From: Bacteroidaceae bacterium
Lineage (GTDB): Bacteria > Bacteroidota > Bacteroidia > Bacteroidales > Barnesiellaceae_A
Direction: 5' to 3'
NCBI GenBank assembly: GCA_017561285.1
Contig: JAFZDG010000112.1
Coordinates: 1 to 9,778 of the forward strand
Length of the DNA stretch: 9,778 nt
A model generated the notes under the pieces. That model was not told the origin of the DNA and made no database searches. It worked only from the letters and a program-made list of their open reading frames with translations. Below, piece after piece: positions 7,101 through 9,778 of this stretch. Positions within the stretch are counted from its first letter, which is position 1. Every line of letters begins with the position of its first letter. The position numbers and the translations under genes are program-made.

Positions 7101-8367
7101 TATCAAGAATAAAACTTAATTGAGGATCAAGAAAGTGCGCAGCTTTGTAGTGCGCTATGGTTTCAACAACTCCCGAATGCAAATTGAATGCTGTGCGTAT
7201 CAACTCCTCTCCATAGCCCGTTGAACAACTACCTACAAAATGTAGTTTTGTACCTCGCTCCTTGCACTCATTAGCAAGCAATCTCAACCCCTCTGATACA
7301 GTCTCTATCGGATTACCTCCATTATTTTTATAGAAGGTATAAAGAAGCCTTCCTTGACTATCTGTTACAACAATCTTTGTCGTAGTTGATCCGGAATCGA
7401 TACCGATAAAAGCTCGTTGCTCTCCACCTGTAAGATCGGCCTTTGGAATATAATCGCGAGCTATACGCTCTCGCCATACTTCGTAACAATCGGCATTATC
7501 AAAGATAGGCGATAAGGTTGCTACTCTGACTTTCGCTTGGGGAGCAACCTTCAAGCGCGAGATAAGGCTACTTATAGACTCAATACACTCATTGTTGATA
7601 TTGACCAATGCTGTACCATAGGCAGGTATCAGCTCGCCCCATTGAGGGAGTATAATGTCTTCATCGCTAAACGACAAATAACTTTTTAAGGCTTGACGTA
7701 GGGCCGGTATAAAAGAAAGAGGACCACCACAGAGCAAAAGAGGTGGTTTAATGTCGCATCCGTGCGCCAATGTTGTTACCGTTTGTACAGCTACAGCATG
7801 AAAAATCGATGCAGCTATATTCTCTCGACACACATTTTTGGCTACAAGATTTTGAATATCGGTCTTGCAGAATACCCCGCAACGTGAAGCAATGGGATAT
7901 ATTTGCGTAGCCCGCAATGCTATGTTGCCTAACTCTTCTGACGTTACGCCCAAAATTATTGCCATTTGGTCAATAAAAGCGCCTGTACCCCCGGCACAAT
8001 TACCGTTCATTCTAAAATCTTTGGCTTCACCATCTTTGAAAAATACAATTTTAGCATCCTCGCCACCAATGTCTATCATCGTATTGGCCGAGCTATATAA
8101 GTTCTGCACAGCCTTGGTAGCAGCAAGAACCTCTTGTACAAATGGCAGATTATATTTTTCCGATAGGCCCATACCCACCGATCCAGTTATTCGCAACGAC
8201 ACCTCTTTGTTGCCCACCTCTCCCAATAGCTCTTCCAAAAAAGTTTGAACCACCTCGCTCATTTGCGCATTGTGCCTGCCATATCGATAAAAAATTACTG
8301 CGCCTCTCTCATCAATGGCAACTAATTTTACAGTTGTTGAGCCAATATCAAGACCTAATTGTAACAT
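4156..8367 (-). CDS. Giant acyl-CoA dehydratase activase-like protein (two BadF/HgdC heads plus HgdB-like region)
   Basis: 1403 residues. Head 1 (about 1-260) and head 2 (about 320-580) are both BadF/BadG/BcrA/BcrD ATPase domains of the ASKHA fold: LDIGSTTVK (6-14), IDIGGEDAK (98-106), GIDSGSTTTK (322-331) and LDIGGQDMK (421-429). Each keeps the cysteine pair used by HgdC for its [4Fe-4S] cluster: Cys124/Cys163 and Cys447/Cys486. A Cys-rich linker follows (C604, C607, C611, C630), then a DUF2229-type region from about 665 (IGIPRILNMFEEYPFW) and 2-hydroxyacyl-CoA dehydratase-like segments with ICFPAK (718-723), VCYPAT (1050-1055), GGQCRASNY (1082) and QPFGC (1343). HgdC-type activators use ATP to push a low-potential electron into a dehydratase; here activator and partner-like parts are fused. 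The substrate is unknown. The ATG at 8367 begins exactly at head 1. A GTG 30 bp upstream is in frame but would lie only a few bases from the predicted transcript start. Cytoplasmic, oxygen-sensitive in all likelihood. Confidence 0.88.
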   Translation of the reverse strand: MLQLGLDIGSTTVKLVAIDERGAVIFYRYGRHNAQMSEVVQTFLEELLGEVGNKEVSLRITGSVGMGLSEKYNLPFVQEVLAATKAVQNLYSSANTMIDIGGEDAKIVFFKDGEAKDFRMNGNCAGGTGAFIDQMAIILGVTSEELGNIALRATQIYPIASRCGVFCKTDIQNLVAKNVCRENIAASIFHAVAVQTVTTLAHGCDIKPPLLLCGGPLSFIPALRQALKSYLSFSDEDIILPQWGELIPAYGTALVNINNECIESISSLISRLKVAPQAKVRVATLSPIFDNADCYEVWRERIARDYIPKADLTGGEQRAFIGIDSGSTTTKIVVTDSQGRLLYTFYKNNGGNPIETVSEGLRLLANECKERGTKLHFVGSCSTGYGEELIRTAFNLHSGVVETIAHYKAAHFLDPQLSFILDIGGQDMKAIFVNNGIIDRIEINEACSSGCGSFIETFAKSLGFTVELFAQQACESKLPADLGTRCTVFMNSKVKQVLREGAAIADISAGLAYSVVKNCLYKVLKIKDVSELGKHIVVQGGTMRNDAIVRALELLTETEVSRCDCPELMGAFGCALYAVEHCGKSITLDEMLDMATYTTRNIICRGCENRCRVQQYNFGNGLHYYSGNRCEKHFNNSSEVNHIGKNMCEFKNELLFSRIKEIDNPRIIIGIPRILNMFEEYPFWHTLLTECGIAVRLSEPSDYSRYEKSARLVMSDNICFPAKLVHSHITNLVKQGVDKIFMPFVLYEHGSVGDQNCYNCPIVTAYSTVVRSVEQTTIPIDSPTISFKDSDLLYEQCKAYLHSLGISNGVIVDAFRKAQEEQANYHRAIAEQNQKVLYEAQKLNQLSIVLAGRPYHTDPLIQHKVSSVLAELGITVLTEDIVRGKEVDIKDTHFLAQWSYPNRIMRAAKWCAEQEGNVQFIQMTSFGCGPDAFIIDEVRDLLLRHNKSYTLLKLDDINNVGSMKLRVRSLVESLRMATQNREKCLAKEFVTTPVYDYTYRKRKILIPFFTSFISPLLPAIMRVAGYDVDCLPMSDDQSAEWGLKYANNEVCYPATLVIGDIIKSLKVGGYNPAEVVVGITQTGGQCRASNYMPLLKKALIDAGYTDTPVISFTLSDSINNDQPAFNVNWTKMLPIALRAVLYSDVINKFYHAAVVRERTVGLASDLQKTFIQIGAQLIEKGKSHELYKYMELAAKEFDSICLDKYCPKVGVVGEIYLKFNNFAQGGVVDWLVEQGVEVVPPILADFFIQTFVNRKANVAAHIKKRNVKDSLLGLGYNLVRAEIRNVNKICSKFRYFTPFGDIFHEAKLAEKVITLNAQFGEGWLLPAEIMSYAESGVMSVISLQPFGCIANHIVSKGIEKKIKRLYPSINLLSLDFDSGVSDVNIKNRLLLFIDKLKEKYDGK

Positions 8368-8380
8368 AATCCTAAATTTT

Positions 8381-8416
8381 ACATTTATGTTTGACACCTA
8401 TGTCAGTTGCAAATGT
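8381..8416. promoter_or_regulatory. Imperfect palindrome over the activase start region, candidate TetR operator
   Basis: Inner arms TGACA (8392-8396) and TGTCA (8401-8405) are centred on CCTA (8397-8400). Outer arms ACATTT (8381-8386) and AAATGT (8411-8416) lie at equal distance from the same centre. In total 11 of 16 positions per arm are complementary. The right outer arm lies within the -7 element, and the centre falls about where transcription should start. Two-fold symmetric sites overlapping the -7/+1 region are typical of TetR-family operators, and the TetR gene is the last partner of this transcript. Confidence 0.55.
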
Positions 8417-8417
8417 A
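8410..8417 (-). promoter_or_regulatory. -7 promoter element of the activase-TetR transcript
   Basis: TACATTTG on the minus strand (8417-8410) fits TAnnTTTG. Possible upstream elements are TTG at 8436-8434 (16-bp spacer, short) or TTG at 8443-8441 (23 bp, long), so the -33 box is not ideal. Start near 8403 would give a leader of about 35 nt to the ATG at 8367. Activity may depend on an activator or tolerate a weak -33. Confidence 0.55.
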
Positions 8418-8595
8418 TATCTTTTTTAGAGTGCAATTATCAAAAAAAACATTTTTTAACACTTTTAAAAAGTTGGTTGAATGATGGTTTCACTCGAGCT
8501 AAATATCCTAAATTTCGCATCTCTTTTTTATGCAAGGCACACTAACGAGATGGAAATCAGGTATGACAACGTCACTCATTTTAACGATGAAATAA

Positions 8596-8617
8596 GAAAA
8601 TGGAAACCTCCATTTTC
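8596..8617. repeat. Perfect 9-bp inverted repeat with 4-nt loop
   Basis: GAAAATGGA (8596-8604) and TCCATTTTC (8609-8617) are exactly complementary around AACC. No T-run follows on the plus strand. On the minus strand TTATTTC follows, a poor tail. It is therefore a weak terminator at best, and could instead be a protein-binding site or part of the neighbouring repeat element. Confidence 0.7.
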
Positions 8618-8625
8618 AGCACAAA

Positions 8626-8705
8626 CAGAAAACACACCTTTTTAAGGTCAGTTTTTATAGGAAAACGCACCTTTTTGACACGCAAATTTATAGGAAAACG
8701 CACCT
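8626..8705. repeat. 33-bp tandem repeat upstream of rsmG (two and a half units)
   Basis: Units begin at 8626, 8659 and 8692, a constant 33-bp period. The core TTTATAGGAAAACGCACCT is identical in 8654-8672 and 8687-8705. The first unit is degenerate, matching the second at about 21 of 33 positions with core CAGAAAACACACC. The third unit stops after 14 bases. The array ends 16 bp before the rsmG -7 element, where the -33 region should lie. Confidence 0.8.
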
Positions 8706-8721
8706 CGTAAAAAAAAAGCAG

Positions 8722-8729
8722 TATATTTG
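8722..8729 (+). promoter_or_regulatory. -7 promoter element of rsmG
   Basis: TATATTTG fits TAnnTTTG exactly. There is no TTG at the expected distance of 19-21 bp, because that position falls in the end of the tandem repeat and an A-rich stretch. Start near 8736 gives a leader of about 35 nt to the ATG at 8771, and makes the in-frame TTG at 8741 too close to be the start. Confidence 0.6.
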
Positions 8730-8770
8730 TAAAATATAGTTTGACAGATAATATAGATACACTATTGACC

Positions 8771-9394
8771 ATGATAGAGATTATAGAGAAATACTTCCCG
8801 GCGCTCAGTGAGCGACAAAAGGAGCAATATGCAGCATTGGGTACACTATACCCCGAGTGGAATGCCAAGATTAATGTTATATCGCGCAAGGATATAGACA
8901 ACCTATACGAGCACCACATCTTGCACTCGTTGGGCATTGCCAAGGCTTTGCGATTTACCGATGGTACTACATTGGTAGATGTGGGTACCGGTGGCGGATT
9001 TCCGGGCATACCATTGGCCATTATGTTCCCCAACTGCCAGTTTCACCTCATAGACCGCATTGGTAAGAAAGTGCGTGTAGCTACCGAAATAGCCAACGCC
9101 ATAGGCCTTGACAACGTTACCTTCCGCCACGCCGGTATCGAGGAGGAGAAACAGAAGTTCGACTTTGCTATCAGTCGCGCTGTAATGCCCCTGCCCGACT
9201 TGGTAAAATTGGTGCGCAAGAACATCTCCACACAACAACGCAACGCAATGGCCAACGGACTGATGTGCCTCAAAGGTGGCAACCTGGAGGCCGAAATAGC
9301 ACCCTTGCGCAAGCGTCTGCTCGACTTCGACCTCAAAGACTTTTTTGAGGAGGAGTTTTTTGAGACCAAGAAAGTGTTATACGTACAGATATAA
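8771..9394 (+). CDS. rsmG: 16S rRNA (guanine-527-N7)-methyltransferase RsmG
   Basis: A 207-residue RsmG (GidB). It transfers a methyl group from S-adenosylmethionine to N7 of G527 in the 530 loop of 16S rRNA; in other bacteria its loss gives low-level streptomycin resistance. Visible hallmarks are WNAKINVISRKD (30-41), HHILHSL (48-54), the SAM-binding glycine motif VDVGTGGGFPGIPLAI (69-84), the acidic end of the second strand HLIDRIGKK (92-100), the SRAV motif (135-138) and a late LKGGNLEAEI segment. Length is standard. I chose the ATG at 8771 because MIEIIEKYFP is the usual Bacteroidales N-terminus and because the TTG 30 bp upstream sits at the predicted transcription start. An MBL-fold hydrolase gene follows 23 bp downstream on the same strand, so the two probably share a message. 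Confidence 0.95.
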   Translation: MIEIIEKYFPALSERQKEQYAALGTLYPEWNAKINVISRKDIDNLYEHHILHSLGIAKALRFTDGTTLVDVGTGGGFPGIPLAIMFPNCQFHLIDRIGKKVRVATEIANAIGLDNVTFRHAGIEEEKQKFDFAISRAVMPLPDLVKLVRKNISTQQRNAMANGLMCLKGGNLEAEIAPLRKRLLDFDLKDFFEEEFFETKKVLYVQI

Positions 9395-9417
9395 AAATCA
9401 TTTAATCGCATAGACCG

Positions 9418-9778
9418 ATGAAGATATCACAATTTTCGTTCAGCGCTTTTCAAGAATCTACCTTTGTAATATGGGACGATGAGAGCCTCGAATGTGCCAT
9501 TATAGATCCGGGCTGCTACTACAGCCGCGAGCGTCAGGTGTTGAAGAATTTTATCTCAAAGAACAACTTGAAGGTAAAGTACCTGCTTCTCACACACCTA
9601 CACCTCGACCACTACTTTGGTGCGCCCTTTGTGGCTTGTACCTACAATGTGCCGGTATCGGCTTCGCAAGAAGATGAATTCTTACTCGAAGCAATGCCGC
9701 TGCAAGCCGATATGTATGGCACACCCCTACCCGACAAACCAATAGCCATAGGCAACTACCTGAAAGCCGGCGACACAT
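9418..9778 (+). CDS. MBL-fold metallo-hydrolase, N-terminal 120 residues
   Basis: An open frame runs from the ATG at 9418 off the window edge (120 codons seen). The start, MKISQFSFSAFQESTFVIWD, is the opening beta strand pair of glyoxalase II-like metallo-beta-lactamase-fold enzymes. AIIDPGCYY (27-35) supplies the usual D-P-G turn. The metal-binding motif HxHxDH is present as THLHLDHYFG, with His60, His62, Asp64 and His65. Enzymes of this group bind two metal ions and hydrolyse thioesters such as S-lactoylglutathione or related substrates; the true substrate is not evident. The later metal ligands lie beyond the window. The complete protein is usually a little over 200 residues. No signal peptide, so cytoplasmic. 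It lies 23 bp after rsmG, suggesting one operon. Confidence 0.9.
   Translation, partial: MKISQFSFSAFQESTFVIWDDESLECAIIDPGCYYSRERQVLKNFISKNNLKVKYLLLTHLHLDHYFGAPFVACTYNVPVSASQEDEFLLEAMPLQADMYGTPLPDKPIAIGNYLKAGDT

Larger units (their letters stand above)
8418..8721. other. Divergent spacer without a convincing gene
   Basis: About 300 bp between the activase and rsmG promoters. It starts with A and T homopolymer runs and the near-palindrome ACTTTT-A-AAAAGT (8461-8473). It continues with about 110 bp without clear structure, then the hairpin at 8596-8617 and the 33-bp tandem repeat. The only forward small frame with an ATG of note is a 31-codon ORF at 8550-8645. It has no promoter or ribosome-binding site and runs through the hairpin and the first repeat unit. 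I do not call it a gene. Confidence 0.5.

Noticed and set aside
8368..8397. GTG at 8397 as the start of the activase, adding 10 residues
   Set aside because: The extra residues precede the first beta strand of the ASKHA fold, and the GTG is only a few bases downstream of the predicted transcript start and inside the candidate operator. ATG at 8367 starts exactly at the domain.
8626..8705. CRISPR array
   Set aside because: The 33-bp period leaves only about 14 bp between 19-bp cores, there are fewer than three full units and no cas genes, so this is a simple tandem repeat.
8741..8770. TTG at 8741 as the rsmG start
   Set aside because: It lies about 5 nt after the predicted transcription start, and the added residues are not part of the usual RsmG N-terminus; ATG at 8771 fits better.
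8581..9033. 150-codon minus-strand frame with repeated K-K-V-R-F-P-I peptides
   Set aside because: It is antisense to most of the first half of rsmG, and its peptide repeat is simply the 33-bp tandem repeat read in frame (33 is divisible by 3). No promoter or family resemblance.

Overview
The window looks like chromosome from a member of the Bacteroidales, probably a gut commensal; genus is not determinable here. The main evidence is promoter architecture: Bacteroidetes-type -7 elements (TAnnTTTG) sit upstream of several genes, Shine-Dalgarno sequences are absent or weak, and spacers are very A+T-rich. The proteins also read like Bacteroidales versions of their families. No rRNA, tRNA, CRISPR array or transposase was seen.

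Layout. (1) 1-293: the 3' end of guaA (GMP synthase), followed by a strong GC hairpin terminator. (2) 502-1638: a lone ATPase_2/STAND-like P-loop ATPase with its own promoter. It is bracketed by two identical 32-bp copies of the guaA terminator hairpin, including its loop. (3) 1639-1992: a spacer holding a minus-strand promoter and a terminator about 90 nt apart with no reading frame between them, a candidate small RNA. (4) 1993-8367: a minus-strand block of a giant 1403-residue acyl-CoA dehydratase activase-type iron-sulfur protein, then a TetR-family regulator overlapping it by 11 bp, then rmuC 41 bp further on. (5) 8368-8770: a divergent intergenic region of about 400 bp. It holds the activase promoter, an imperfect palindrome over the probable transcription start (a good TetR operator candidate), a perfect 9-bp hairpin, a 33-bp tandem repeat and the rsmG promoter. 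(6) 8771-9778: rsmG (16S rRNA m7G527 methyltransferase) and the first 120 codons of an MBL-fold hydrolase, co-directional and probably one operon.

How the genes may work together. The activase and TetR genes look like an autoregulated two-gene unit: one promoter, overlapping reading frames, and a palindrome where a repressor would act. rmuC may be read from the same message or from its own weak promoter. guaA, rmuC, rsmG and the MBL hydrolase are ordinary housekeeping genes. The ATPase between duplicated terminator hairpins is the most accessory-looking part.

The best candidates for something undescribed are the repeat-bracketed ATPase, the candidate small RNA, and the two-headed activase. 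In the activase both heads keep the cluster-cysteine pair at the same 39-residue spacing, which suggests an internal pseudo-dimer. None of these was tested by a search.
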